The translations under genes and the position numbers were made by a program. Of a DNA stretch of 64,000 nt, positions 27,383 through 36,125 are shown piece by piece. This DNA is from Pararhodobacter sp. CCB-MM2 (GTDB lineage: Bacteria; Pseudomonadota; Alphaproteobacteria; Rhodobacterales; Rhodobacteraceae). Position 1 is the first letter of the stretch; each line of letters begins with the position of its first letter. The stretch covers positions 107,816 to 171,815 of the forward strand of contig NZ_LRRR01000008.1 of the NCBI RefSeq assembly GCF_001691415.1, written 5' to 3'. The notes beneath the pieces were generated by a model. It was not told the origin of the DNA and did no database searches. It saw only the letters and a program-made list of their open reading frames with translations.

Positions 27383-27517
27383 ATGAAACGCACCTACCAG
27401 CCCTCGAACCTGGTTCGCAAAAAGCGCCATGGTTTCCGTTCGCGCATGGCCACCAAAAGCGGCCAGAAGATCCTGAACGCGCGTCGCCTGCGCGGTCGCA
27501 AGAAGCTGTCGGCCTGA
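27383..27517 (+). CDS. rpmH: 50S ribosomal protein L34
   Basis: 44 residues, exactly the usual L34 length, beginning [19 protein letters not shown] and ending [14 protein letters not shown]. Rich in Lys and Arg for rRNA binding. The ATG at 27383 has GGAG six bases upstream. Followed by rnpA in the conserved rpmH-rnpA order. A small hairpin CTGAGGC/GCCTCAG covers the stop codon. Confidence 0.98.
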   Translation: MKRTYQPSNLVRKKRHGFRSRMATKSGQKILNARRLRGRKKLSA

Positions 27518-27651
27518 GGCTTTCGCCTCAGCGACACTTGGCTTCGGTGACGAGCTTGACACCGCCGGACGAGTCCCTGTCCCGTCGTGACGACGGTCTG
27601 CAGGAGGCCCCGGCAGTTTCCTCATGCCTGCAGGCAGAAGAGGGGCGCGGC

Positions 27652-27993
27652 ATGCCGATGCAAGTCTTGAAGAAGCGGAGCGAGTTCCTCGCCGCTGCCA
27701 AAGCCCGTCGCGCCCCCGCGGCGGGTTTCCTGCTGCAAGCCCGCGAGCGGGCCGAGGGCGAGCGGGCCGAGGGCCTGCGCGTCGGGTTCACCTGTTCCAA
27801 GAAGGTCGGCAACGCCGTGATGCGCAACCGCGCCAAGCGGCGGTTGCGGGCCATCGCGCGCGAGGAGCTGCTGGCGCGGGGGCTGATGGGCTGGGATTAC
27901 GTGCTGGTGGGCAAGCCCGAGGCGACGGTGAGCCGGGACTATGCGCTGCTGCGCGAGGATCTGGTGAAGGCTTTGGCGCGGATCCACGGGTAA
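27652..27993 (+). CDS. rnpA: Ribonuclease P protein component
   Basis: 113 residues from ATG 27652 (a second ATG at 27658 is possible). Protein subunit of RNase P, which with the RNA component removes 5' leaders from tRNA precursors. The RNR signature is present: GFTCSKKVGNAVMRNRAKRRLR (about 46-67). It lies 134 bases after rpmH; the gap is unusually long for this pair, and the N-terminal region before LKKRSEFL is short. AGAGGGG upstream of the start can serve as ribosome site. Confidence 0.95.
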   Translation: MPMQVLKKRSEFLAAAKARRAPAAGFLLQARERAEGERAEGLRVGFTCSKKVGNAVMRNRAKRRLRAIAREELLARGLMGWDYVLVGKPEATVSRDYALLREDLVKALARIHG

Positions 27994-27999
27994 GAGGGT

Positions 28000-28053
28000 A
28001 GGGGGCTTTGCCCCCTCGCCCTTCGGGCTCACCCCCAGGATATTTAGAGCACA
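28000..28053. repeat. Extragenic palindromic element of Rhodobacteraceae type
   Basis: GGGGGCTTTGCCCCC, then GCCCTTCGGGC, then ACCCCCAGGATATTT and a short purine-rich tail. This order (G/C-rich inverted repeat followed by CCCCCAGGATATTT) is familiar from intergenic regions in many Rhodobacteraceae genomes. Only one copy is seen in this window. Confidence 0.5.
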
Positions 28054-28056
28054 AAG

Positions 28057-28085
28057 AAAGGGGCGCCGGTTGAGGGCGCCCCTTT
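28057..28085. terminator. Bidirectional terminator between rnpA and glyS
   Basis: Stem AAAGGGGCGCC/GGCGCCCCTTT with loop GGTTGAG. It lies between the convergent rnpA and glyS genes and has A and T runs at its ends, so it can serve both. Confidence 0.85.
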
Positions 28086-28092
28086 CCTATTC

Positions 28093-30150
28093 TCAGCCCT
28101 CGAGCTTGGTGAGGTCCGCGACGCCGGCCGTGGTGGCACGGATGCGGTGCAACAGGTTCAGGCGGTTGCGGCGCACGATCTGGTTGTCGGTGTTGATCTG
28201 TACTGCGGTGAAGAAGGCGTCGATCGGGGCACGCAGGGCGGCCATGGCGGACATGGCGGCGGCGAAATCCTCGGCCTGCATCGCGGGGGCGATCTGGGCC
28301 TCGGCCATGTCGAGGGCGGCGAAGAGGGCTTTCTCCTCGTCGCTTTCCGCGAATTTCGGATCGGCGCCGTAGCTGTATTCCACACCGTCCTTGGCCTCGG
28401 CTTGGCTGAGGATGTTGTTGGCGCGCTTGAAGCCCTGCACGAGGTTCTCGCCATCGTCGGTCTTCAGGAAGTCAGACAGCGCCTGTGCGCGGTTCACCAG
28501 CAGCGTCAGGTCGTCATTGCCGGGCATGGCCAGGCAGGCGTCGATCACGTCGTGGCGGATGCCCTGGTCCTTCAGGAAGACCTTCAGGCGGTCGTGGAAG
28601 AAGGCGAGGAGGTCGGCGGCGTCAACGCCCGGGTAGCCCTGAGCGAAGACCTCGGCGAGGTTGAGGCGCAGCCCGTTGACCAGCACCAGCCGGATCACCC
28701 CCAGCGCGGCGCGGCGCAGGGCGAAGGGGTCTTTGGAGCCGGTGGGCTTCTCGTCGATGGCCCAGAAGCCGGTCAGCGTGTCGATCTTGTCGGCCAAGGC
28801 GACGGCGACCGAGACGGGCTCGGAGGGGACGTCATCCGAGGGGCCGAGCGGCTGGTAATGGGCCTTGCAGGCATTGGCCACCGCTTCCGGCAGGCCGGCG
28901 GCCTTGGCGTAATAGACGCCCATCGTGCCCTGCAGCTCGGGGAATTCGCCGACCATGGCGGATTGCAGGTCGGCCTTGGCCACGCGGGCGGCTTCCTCGG
29001 CGAGGTCCGGCGAGGCGCCGACCAAGGGCGCGATCTCGCGGGCGAGGGCAGAAATGCGATCTATCCGTGCTTTCTGCGAGCCCAGCTTGTTGTGGAAGGT
29101 GACATTCGCCAGCCCCTCGGCCATGCCCGAAAGCCCGACATTCGCCACCACGCGCAAGTCGTTCTCCCAGAAGAATTTCGCGTCCGACAGACGGGCGGTC
29201 AGCACCTTCTGGTTGCCCTTCAGGATGGTGGCGCCGTTGTCGGCGGTCTCGCGGTTGGCGACCGTCACAAAGCGAACAATCCGCCCCTCGCGGTCCTTCA
29301 GCGAAAAGAACTTCTGATGCTCGCGCATCGAGGTGATCAGCACCTCGGGCGGCAGCGACAGGAACTGCGCACCGATCTCGCCGACCAGCACGACGGGCCA
29401 TTCGACGAGGCCCGCGACCTCGGCCAGAAGGGCCTTGTCCTCGACCAGTTCCAGCCCCAGAGCGAAGGCCTGATTGCGGGTCTCATGCTCGATGGCATCG
29501 GCGCGCTCGGTGGCGTCGAGTACCACGAAGGCGCGTTTCAGCTTGGCGGCGTAATCCTCGAAGGAGGAGACCTCGAAGGCGGCGGGGGCCATGAAGCGGT
29601 GGCCGCGCGTGGTGTTGCCCGCCTTAATGCCATCGATGTCGAGCGGCACCACCTCGGCGCCGGCCTCGGTCACCATCAGCGCGATGATCGAATGCAGGGG
29701 ACGGACCCAGCGCAGGGTGCCCGAACCCCAGCGCATCGACTTGGGCCAGGGGAAATTGCGGATGGTCTTTTCCAGAACCTCGGACAGGATCTCGGCGGCT
29801 TGGCGGCCCGGCTTCGACAGATGGGCGACGTAGAAGGCGCCCTTCTTGTCCTCATGCACATGCAGCTGCTCCATCGTCAGGCCGGTGGAGCGCAGGAAAC
29901 CGTCGAGCGCCTGTTGCGGGGCGCCGACCTTGGGGCCCTTGCGGTCCTCATGCTGGGTCGGGCTCTCGGCGGTCAGGCCTTCGATCGCCAGCACCAGACG
30001 GCGCGGGGTCGAGAAGCTGCGGGCATGGGCATAGGTAAGGCCCCCCTCGACGAGGCCGTCGGTGACCAGCTTGCGCAGGTCCTCGGCCGCGCGGGTCTGC
30101 ATGCGCGCGGGGATTTCCTCGGAGAAGAGTTCGATCAGGATATCGGGCAT
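28093..30150 (-). CDS. glyS: Glycyl-tRNA synthetase beta subunit
   Basis: 685 residues, the normal length of GlyS in the alpha2-beta2 enzyme. It starts MPDILIELFSEEIPARMQ, the conserved N-terminus, and contains GHRFMAPAAFEV, GEFPELQGTMGVYYA and, near the C-terminus, the anticodon-binding region FFTAVQINTDNQIVRRNRLNLL. It attaches glycine to tRNA-Gly together with GlyQ. It lies 48 bases downstream of the small anchored protein that separates it from glyQ; the three genes form one operon. Confidence 0.97.
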   Translation of the reverse strand: MPDILIELFSEEIPARMQTRAAEDLRKLVTDGLVEGGLTYAHARSFSTPRRLVLAIEGLTAESPTQHEDRKGPKVGAPQQALDGFLRSTGLTMEQLHVHEDKKGAFYVAHLSKPGRQAAEILSEVLEKTIRNFPWPKSMRWGSGTLRWVRPLHSIIALMVTEAGAEVVPLDIDGIKAGNTTRGHRFMAPAAFEVSSFEDYAAKLKRAFVVLDATERADAIEHETRNQAFALGLELVEDKALLAEVAGLVEWPVVLVGEIGAQFLSLPPEVLITSMREHQKFFSLKDREGRIVRFVTVANRETADNGATILKGNQKVLTARLSDAKFFWENDLRVVANVGLSGMAEGLANVTFHNKLGSQKARIDRISALAREIAPLVGASPDLAEEAARVAKADLQSAMVGEFPELQGTMGVYYAKAAGLPEAVANACKAHYQPLGPSDDVPSEPVSVAVALADKIDTLTGFWAIDEKPTGSKDPFALRRAALGVIRLVLVNGLRLNLAEVFAQGYPGVDAADLLAFFHDRLKVFLKDQGIRHDVIDACLAMPGNDDLTLLVNRAQALSDFLKTDDGENLVQGFKRANNILSQAEAKDGVEYSYGADPKFAESDEEKALFAALDMAEAQIAPAMQAEDFAAAMSAMAALRAPIDAFFTAVQINTDNQIVRRNRLNLLHRIRATTAGVADLTKLEG

Positions 30151-30198
30151 CGGAGGGCTCCGGTTACACGGCTCGGCGGGCGGGGCGCCGGTTCAATG

Positions 30199-30705
30199 TC
30201 AGTTCGTGGCGGGCGGCGGCGGGGAATCGGCGGGGTTGGGACGCCCGTCGTACACGGCTTCGCCGCAATGGTTCTCGCTGGGCCAGACAAAGGCCCGGCC
30301 GTCGGGATAAAGCGCCATCACGCGGTCGAAACCCCAAGGCGCGTTCTCCTCGACCAGCACGGTGCGGGCCTCGCCGGCGATCAGGTCCTCGCCGATCTGC
30401 TGGGCGTTGAAGCAGTCGAACCAGCCGGGCGCGTTGAGGGGCTCGGCGCCGGGGCGCTCGACCATCGGTGGCAGCTCGCCCACGATGGTGAAGCAGGCGC
30501 GGTAGCGGATCGGCGACGAGGTGCTGTCGATGCCGCGGAAATCTGCGATTTCCAGCCGGGCCGAACCACCGTCGGGCGTGGCGACCTGATAGCCGATCTG
30601 CATCTCCAGCTCGTCGTAATAGGCGTAGACCTGCAGGTAATACATCGCGATGCCCGCGACGGCGGCGCAGATCACGATGGCCAGCGCGGCGATGCGGCCG
30701 GTCAC
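30199..30705 (-). CDS. Membrane-anchored protein between glyQ and glyS (DUF6446-like)
   Basis: 168 residues starting with GTG at 30705, which overlaps the glyQ stop as GTGA; there is no better ATG near it. One N-terminal membrane helix (about 4-24, [20 protein letters not shown]), then a periplasmic domain with [36 protein letters not shown] and [12 protein letters not shown]; the conserved cysteines may pair. Proteins like this occur at the same place in other Rhodobacteraceae and I associate them with DUF6446, from memory. No function is known; a link to glycine charging is only positional. Confidence 0.75.
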   Translation of the reverse strand: MTGRIAALAIVICAAVAGIAMYYLQVYAYYDELEMQIGYQVATPDGGSARLEIADFRGIDSTSSPIRYRACFTIVGELPPMVERPGAEPLNAPGWFDCFNAQQIGEDLIAGEARTVLVEENAPWGFDRVMALYPDGRAFVWPSENHCGEAVYDGRPNPADSPPPPATN

Positions 30706-31655
30706 GCGGAGGCTCCCTCGGCGGTGTCGGGCGTCCAGCCACCGGCCTCGGTCTGCACGAAGGCATCGGCGCATTTCTTGGCCAGCGCGCGGACGCGGCC
30801 GATATAGGCCTGACGCTCGGTCACCGAGATCACGCCGCGCGCGTCGAGCAGGTTGAACAGGTGGCTGGCCTTGATGCACTGGTCATAGGCCGGATGGGCC
30901 ATGATGATGCGCTTGCCGCTGTTGGGGTCGGCGGGTTCGAAGGCGAGGAGGCGTTGGCATTCGGCCTCGGCATCCTCGAAGTGGCGCAGCAGCATCTCGG
31001 TCGTCGCACCGTCGAAATTGTGGCGCGAGTATTCCTGCTCGGTCTGGCGGAAGATGTCGCCATAGCTGAGCGCGATCGGCGATTGCGGGTCGTTGAACGG
31101 CATCTCCATGACATGGTCGACGCCGAGGACGTACATCGCGAGACGCTCCAGGCCATAGGTCAGCTCGCCCGAGACGGGTTTGCAATCGTGGCCGCCGACC
31201 TGCTGGAAATAGGTGAACTGCGACACTTCCATGCCGTCGCACCAGACTTCCCAGCCCAGACCCCAGGCGCCGAGGGTGGGGCTCTCCCAGTCGTCCTCGA
31301 CGAAGCGGACGTCATGCAGCGAGGTGTCGATGCCGATGGCATCGAGCGAGCCGAGATACAGCTCCTGCAGATCGGGCGGCGACGGTTTGATCAGCACTTG
31401 GTACTGATAATAGTGTTGCAGGCGGTTCGGGTTCTCGCCGTAGCGGCCGTCGGTCGGGCGGCGCGAGGGCTGCACGTAGGCCGCGGCCCAGGGCTGCGAG
31501 CCGAGCGAGCGCAGCGTGGTGGCCGGGTGGAAGGTCCCCGCGCCCACTTCCATGTCATAGGGCTGCAGGACGGCGCAGCCCTTCGAGGCCCAATAGGCCT
31601 GAAGGCGGAGGATGATCTCCTGGAAGCTGCGCGGCTTGTCGACGGCGGTGGTCAT
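30702..31655 (-). CDS. glyQ: Glycyl-tRNA synthetase alpha subunit
   Basis: 317 residues from the ATG at 31655 ([16 protein letters not shown]); the frame is open further upstream but GlyQ proteins begin near this point. Class II synthetase motifs are plain: [52 protein letters not shown], and [18 protein letters not shown]. It makes up the catalytic part of the alpha2-beta2 glycyl-tRNA synthetase. First gene of the glyQ-(anchored protein)-glyS operon. Confidence 0.97.
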   Translation of the reverse strand: MTTAVDKPRSFQEIILRLQAYWASKGCAVLQPYDMEVGAGTFHPATTLRSLGSQPWAAAYVQPSRRPTDGRYGENPNRLQHYYQYQVLIKPSPPDLQELYLGSLDAIGIDTSLHDVRFVEDDWESPTLGAWGLGWEVWCDGMEVSQFTYFQQVGGHDCKPVSGELTYGLERLAMYVLGVDHVMEMPFNDPQSPIALSYGDIFRQTEQEYSRHNFDGATTEMLLRHFEDAEAECQRLLAFEPADPNSGKRIIMAHPAYDQCIKASHLFNLLDARGVISVTERQAYIGRVRALAKKCADAFVQTEAGGWTPDTAEGASA

Positions 31656-31865
31656 GGCTTGCCTCGGGACGGCTGCGGATGCGTTGTTCAGCGCTTCAAT
31701 AGGCGCGCGCCGGTCCGGGGTCAACGCTGCGCCCCCGTCGTGGCAGAGCAGGGCGGCTGGCTGGCCGCGGGGAGATGTCGCATCTGCGGAGAAAGGCGCG
31801 GAAAAAATGCCACGGCTTGTGGTCAGGGGGCTTTCCTAACCTAATTTTTATCGGCACTCGCTTGA

Positions 31866-31882
31866 CGACCCTGCTAGGGTCG
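31866..31882. promoter_or_regulatory. Inverted repeat upstream of the SPOR/protease-like gene
   Basis: CGACCCT-GCT-AGGGTCG, a perfect 7-bp inverted repeat 37 bases before the gene start. It directly follows TTGACG, which could be a -35 element, so a regulator bound here would overlap the promoter. No matching regulator is identified. Confidence 0.35.
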
Positions 31883-31919
31883 CCGGGAATCATAATGAAC
31901 AACTGATCGTGGAACGACC

Positions 31920-33881
31920 GTGACCGAACGAATTGTCAAAGTCCTTTTCGCAACCCTTTTCGCCGTGATTATGGCGCCCTTGGCGGCGCTGGCACAGGTG
32001 ACGCATTGGGTGCAGATCGAAGCGCATGCGACCCTGCGCACCGCCGAGGAATTCGCCACCCGCTATGAACAACGGATCGGCAATATCTCGGGCTTCCGGA
32101 TTGCCGGGGGCTGGTACGCGCTGGCCGTCGGCCCCTATGCGACCGCGGACGAGGCCGAAGCGCGCCGCGCCGCGCTGATCGCCGCGCGTGAGATCCGCGA
32201 GGATGCCTATGTCACGGACAACGCGATCTATGGCCAGCAATTCTGGCCGGTGGGTGGTCAGGCCGCGCAGGCGCCGGTGACCCCGGTCGAGCCGGTCGTC
32301 GAAGAGCCTGTCGTGGAAGAGCCCGTGGTCGAAGCACCTGTCGCCGAAGCCCCGGTAGCCGAAGCGCCGGTGACGGAAGAGCAGCTGGCGCAGGCGTTGG
32401 CCGAGAATGCCCCGGCGGAAGAGCCTGCGGCCCCGGTGGTCGAAGAGCAGCCCGCCGCGCAAGAGCCTGTCGCCGAGCAACCGGTGGCCGAGCAGCCCGT
32501 CGTTCAGGCCGAGCCCGCCGCCCCTGCCGTGCCCGCGCTGGCGGATCTGCCCGACGAGCCTGCCAACGAGGCCCGTCGTCTCGAAGCGCAACTGAGCCGC
32601 GAAGAGCTGATGGAAATCCAGATCGCGCTGCAATGGTTCGGTTTCTATCGCGGCGGTATCGACGCGGCTTTCGGTCCCGGCACCCGCGGCGCCATCGCCA
32701 ACTGGCAGCAGGCCAACGGCTTCGAGGGCACCGGCATCCTGTCGACCCGTGCCCGTGCCACGCTGATCCGTGGCTATAACGACGCCGTCGCGCGCTATGC
32801 CTTCGGTCCCTTCCGTGACGAGGCGGCCGGCATCGAGATGACCCTGCCGCTGGGCATGGTCGCTTTCGATCGTCACGAGGCCCCCTTCGCGCATTTCAAC
32901 GAGATCAACAACTCGGGCATGCGTGTGCTGCTGATCAGCCAAGAGGGCTCGCAGAGCACCTTCTACGGTCTCTACGAGATCCTGCAGACGCTGGAAGTGA
33001 TCCCGCTGGAGGGCGAGCGTGAGCGCGGCCGCAACAGCTTCACTATCAACGGCCGCAGCGCCAATGCCCGCGCCCATGTCGAGGCCCGCCTCGACAACGG
33101 TCAGATCAAGGGCTGGATGCTGCTGTGGGAACCCTCGGCCGACGAGGATGCCGAGGTGATCATGGCGACCATGCGTGACAGCTTCCGCTCGATCGCGGGT
33201 GTGCTGCCGTCGACGCTGGGGGCCACGGCCTCGACCGTCTCGCGCCGCGACCTGATCGCCGGTCTGGAAGTGCGCCGTCCCGAGCGGTCGCGCACCGGCT
33301 TCTTCGTCGACTCGGTCGGCACCGTCGTGACCTCGGCCGAGGCCGTGGCGATGTGTGACCGCGTGACCATTGACGAGGCCTATACCGCCGATGTGCGCGC
33401 CGTGGACGAGGGTCTGGGCATCGCCGTGCTGACCCCGCAGGACCCGCTGGTCCCGCTGGCCTTCGCACAGTTCGCCCCCGCGTCGCCGAGCGTCGGTTCG
33501 GAAATCCGCGTGTCGGGCTTCAGCTACCAAGACACGCTGACCCGTCCGATTGTCAGCTTCGGCCAGCTCAACGAGATGGCCGGTCTGAACGGTGAAGCCG
33601 ATCTGCGCGTGCTGACGCTGGAGGCCCAGCCGGGCGATTCCGGCGGTCCGGTGTTCGACGGCAATGGGGCGGTGATCGGCATGCTGCTGCCGCGTCCGGA
33701 AACCCCGGGCCGGATGCTGCCGGAGGATGTGAACTTCGCCGTCTCGGGCGAGGCGATCCGCAATGCGATCTCGGGCGCGGGTCTGAACCCGAGCGTGAGC
33801 CGCATCTCGACGCCGATGTCGCCGGAGATGCTGACCCGCATGTCGGGGGACCTGACGGTTCTGGTCTCCTGCTGGAACTGA
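31920..33881 (+). CDS. SPOR / peptidoglycan-binding protein with degenerate trypsin-like domain
   Basis: 653 residues, exported (signal peptide to about 25, APLAALAQ). Order: SPOR-like domain (about 28-110, ending near YGQQFWPVG); a Pro/Glu/Val/Ala linker with repeated EEPVVEE- and EQPVAEQ-type units (about 115-210); a PG_binding_1 domain (about 225-285, IQIALQWFGFYRGGIDAAFGP); an unassigned domain (about 290-430); and a trypsin-like fold (about 440-653). The nucleophile motif GDSGGPVFD is intact (Ser574), but the catalytic His position reads VVTSAEAV (Glu474) and the Asp position reads GLGIAVL, so it may not be a protease. Probably a periplasmic peptidoglycan-associated protein. Followed by a strong terminator. 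Confidence 0.85.
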   Translation: MTERIVKVLFATLFAVIMAPLAALAQVTHWVQIEAHATLRTAEEFATRYEQRIGNISGFRIAGGWYALAVGPYATADEAEARRAALIAAREIREDAYVTDNAIYGQQFWPVGGQAAQAPVTPVEPVVEEPVVEEPVVEAPVAEAPVAEAPVTEEQLAQALAENAPAEEPAAPVVEEQPAAQEPVAEQPVAEQPVVQAEPAAPAVPALADLPDEPANEARRLEAQLSREELMEIQIALQWFGFYRGGIDAAFGPGTRGAIANWQQANGFEGTGILSTRARATLIRGYNDAVARYAFGPFRDEAAGIEMTLPLGMVAFDRHEAPFAHFNEINNSGMRVLLISQEGSQSTFYGLYEILQTLEVIPLEGERERGRNSFTINGRSANARAHVEARLDNGQIKGWMLLWEPSADEDAEVIMATMRDSFRSIAGVLPSTLGATASTVSRRDLIAGLEVRRPERSRTGFFVDSVGTVVTSAEAVAMCDRVTIDEAYTADVRAVDEGLGIAVLTPQDPLVPLAFAQFAPASPSVGSEIRVSGFSYQDTLTRPIVSFGQLNEMAGLNGEADLRVLTLEAQPGDSGGPVFDGNGAVIGMLLPRPETPGRMLPEDVNFAVSGEAIRNAISGAGLNPSVSRISTPMSPEMLTRMSGDLTVLVSCWN

Positions 33882-33902
33882 GCCTGCGCTTGGGATGAGG
33901 GG

Positions 33903-33952
33903 CGGCGCGCGCGCGTCGCTCCCACCCACCCACCCCGCTCGAGCGCGCGCCT
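33903..33952. repeat. Long GC inverted repeat after the protease-like gene
   Basis: GGCGCGCGCGC (33903 on) and GCGCGCGCC (to 33952) are complementary and separated by about 30 bases containing CCCACCCACCCACCCC. It could form a large hairpin in the 3' untranslated region, upstream of the true terminator at 34021-34050. Confidence 0.5.
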
Positions 33953-34020
33953 CGGCCTTTGCCCGGCGGATGGGCGGGCGGTCAGCCGGGTTGCGTATTT
34001 CGGGTAGAGTGAATGAGAGA

Positions 34021-34050
34021 GGCCGCTCCCGGTTCGGGGGCGGCCTTTTT
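34021..34050 (+). terminator. Terminator of the SPOR/protease-like gene
   Basis: Stem GGCCGCTCCC/GGGGGCGGCC with loop GGTTC followed by TTTTT. Located 140 bases after the stop codon. Confidence 0.8.
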
Positions 34051-34083
34051 CGTTGAGTATTTTCAACAAGGTGAGGGGGGCGG

Positions 34084-34551
34084 TCAACCGCGCTCCACCC
34101 GGCAATGGAAGCAGTTGTTCGAGGCCGAGCGGATATGCACGAAGGCCACCTGCGGGTCGCTCAGGAGCTCGGTGCACCGCGCGATGATGTCTTCGGTCCT
34201 TGTGACCGAGCCGGTACCGTAGAGGATGCGCTCGTCGCGGCCATAGGCGCGGGTGATGTAGCTGGGCGCGGTCAGGAAGGGCGGCAGGTCGGATGAGGGG
34301 GCGGCTGCGGCGCCCTCGGCTGCGAGGAAGATCGGGCCGGTTTCCGTATAGGGGTTCAGACCGTCGAAGGGGCGATGGGCGACGATCAGGTATTCGGCGC
34401 CCTCGGGCAGGCGTTGCAGGCTGTTGCGGCAGGGCACGCCGTCGCCGGGGCCGACCACGCGGCGCTCGGGCGTCAGGCCATAGGCATCGGGGAGGCCGGC
34501 GCGGTAGCGGGCCGTGGCGGCCTCGGGCAGGGGGAGGAAGACGGGTTGCAT
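34084..34551 (-). CDS. DUF1203-family protein
   Basis: 155 residues from the ATG at 34551, chosen because GGAG lies eight bases upstream; an ATG at 34563 is also in frame. The sequence matches the DUF1203 pattern: VPCRNSLQRLPEGAEYLIVAHRPF, NPYTETGPIFL, SYITRAYGRDERI and, at the C-terminus, FVHIRSASNNCFHCRVER. Conserved Cys and His residues hint at metal or small-ligand binding, but no function has been assigned to the family. Stands alone, convergent with the protease-like gene. Confidence 0.8.
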   Translation of the reverse strand: MQPVFLPLPEAATARYRAGLPDAYGLTPERRVVGPGDGVPCRNSLQRLPEGAEYLIVAHRPFDGLNPYTETGPIFLAAEGAAAAPSSDLPPFLTAPSYITRAYGRDERILYGTGSVTRTEDIIARCTELLSDPQVAFVHIRSASNNCFHCRVERG

Positions 34552-34622
34552 GGCATTCTCCATTGGGTTCTGGGGGGAGAATGACGAAGCGGGCGCGGGC
34601 GCTCGACCCGGAAGTTGCGTAT

Positions 34623-36071
34623 TCAGCCGCGCCAGAAGCGGGGCAGGACCAGCACCAGCACGGCGACCATCTCGAGCCGGCCCATCAGCATGGCGAGGAT
34701 CATCAGCCATTTCGCGAAGGTCGGGAAATCATGCATCGCGCCGGTCGGGCCGACCTCGGCGCCGTAGGCCGGGCCCACGTTGCAGATCGAGGTCCAGGCG
34801 GCGGTGACGGCGGTGCGCATTTCCAGCCCCGAGAGCGACAGCAGCACCGTCAGCACGCCGAAGCCCACGACGAAGGCGGTGAACATCACCACGACCGAGA
34901 CCACGACCTCCTCGTCCAGCCGGCGGCCGTCGAGATGCAGGGGGATGACGCGGTTGGGGTAGACCAGTTGCTTCAGCTGCGCCTTGATCGCCTCGAACAG
35001 CACGAGGTAGCGGAAGACCTTGATCGAGCAGCCGGTCGAGGCCGTGCAGGCGCCGATGAAGCCGGTGACGATCAGCACGAGGATCGGGAAATCGCCCCAG
35101 GCAGTGACGTCCGCGCTACCGAAGCCCGTGCCCGAGAACATGGAGACCACGTTGAACACGGTCTCGCGCACGATGCCTTCGATATCGCCTTCCTCGTTCA
35201 GCAGGCGGTAGGCCAGTACCGCGCCGATCGCGTAGAGGGTCCAGCGGAAATAGGCGCGGATCTGAATGTCGCGAAACAGCGGCTGCCACGCGCCGTTGAT
35301 CAGCTGCAGGAAGCGGATGAACGGCAGGCCCGCGAGCCACATGAAGGCGACCGAGACCCAATGCGCCGAGGCGTTGTAATTGGTGAAGGAGGTGTCGCGG
35401 GTCGAGAAACCGCCGGTCGAAAGCGTGCTCAGCGCGTGGTTCACGGCGTCGAAGGCATTCATGCCGCTGACGAGGTAGGCGGCGGCGCAGAGGATCGTCA
35501 GGCCGGTATAGATCTGCAGCAGCATCCAGCTGATGTCGGCGGCGCGGGGCAGCACCTTGCCCATCGTGTCGAAACCCTCGGACCGGAAGTGCTGCATCCC
35601 GCCGACCTTCATCACCGGCAGGAAGATCAGCGCGACCAGCACGATGCCCAAGCCCCCCAGCCATTGCAGCGTCGAGCGCCACAGCAGGATGCCCGGCGGC
35701 ATGGTATCCAGCCCGGCGAAGACCGTGGCGCCGGTGGTCGTGATGCCGGACATGGCCTCGAAGATCGCGTCGGTCCAGTTGACGTGATCCAGCGCCATCT
35801 CCAGCGGGATCGCCCCGAAGACCGGCAGCACGCTCCAGCTGAGGGTGGTGACGAGGAAGGATTGCCGCAGGGTCAGGCCCGCGCTTTGGGCGTTGGACGT
35901 CGCCATGACCAGAAGGCCGCCCGCCGTCACCGTCAGGAAGGACGAGATCAGGAAGACCTTCCAGTCGGGATTGTTATAGGCGAGGTCGACGCACATCGGC
36001 ACCAGCATGATGCTTCCCAGCGCCACGAGCAGCCAGCCGATGATGTTCGCGACGGGACGGAAATCGATCAT
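34623..36071 (-). CDS. trkH: Potassium uptake protein TrkH
   Basis: 482 residues from ATG 36071 (MIDFRPVANIIGWLL), with AAGG upstream. A polytopic membrane protein with the four pore loops of the SKT family, each with a key Gly: TTGATVFAGL, STGGFSTRDTS, TASTGCSIKVF and CNVGPAYGAEVG. It lets potassium enter when paired with the cytoplasmic TrkA, which is not encoded in this window. Lies 54 bases downstream of the sugar kinase gene, so the two may be co-transcribed. Confidence 0.95.
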   Translation of the reverse strand: MIDFRPVANIIGWLLVALGSIMLVPMCVDLAYNNPDWKVFLISSFLTVTAGGLLVMATSNAQSAGLTLRQSFLVTTLSWSVLPVFGAIPLEMALDHVNWTDAIFEAMSGITTTGATVFAGLDTMPPGILLWRSTLQWLGGLGIVLVALIFLPVMKVGGMQHFRSEGFDTMGKVLPRAADISWMLLQIYTGLTILCAAAYLVSGMNAFDAVNHALSTLSTGGFSTRDTSFTNYNASAHWVSVAFMWLAGLPFIRFLQLINGAWQPLFRDIQIRAYFRWTLYAIGAVLAYRLLNEEGDIEGIVRETVFNVVSMFSGTGFGSADVTAWGDFPILVLIVTGFIGACTASTGCSIKVFRYLVLFEAIKAQLKQLVYPNRVIPLHLDGRRLDEEVVVSVVVMFTAFVVGFGVLTVLLSLSGLEMRTAVTAAWTSICNVGPAYGAEVGPTGAMHDFPTFAKWLMILAMLMGRLEMVAVLVLVLPRFWRG

Positions 36072-36125
36072 GCGCACAGCCTTGGGGGCGGGGCCTGAAA
36101 CTGTCAAGCGCCCGGCGGAACGCGA

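Noticed and set aside
28147..30807. Long plus-strand open frame across glyS and its neighbour
   Set aside because: Antisense shadow of glyS; composition is unlike a folded protein and no motif is visible.
32280..32540. A tandem DNA repeat in the SPOR/protease-like gene
   Set aside because: It is the coding sequence of the Pro/Glu/Val linker; the DNA units vary and keep frame, so it is a protein feature and not a separate repeat.
31890..33929. Long minus-strand open frame over the SPOR/protease-like gene
   Set aside because: It mirrors the sense gene, is repetitive in Arg, Gly, His and Asp, and lacks motifs; the sense frame has a signal peptide and four recognisable regions.
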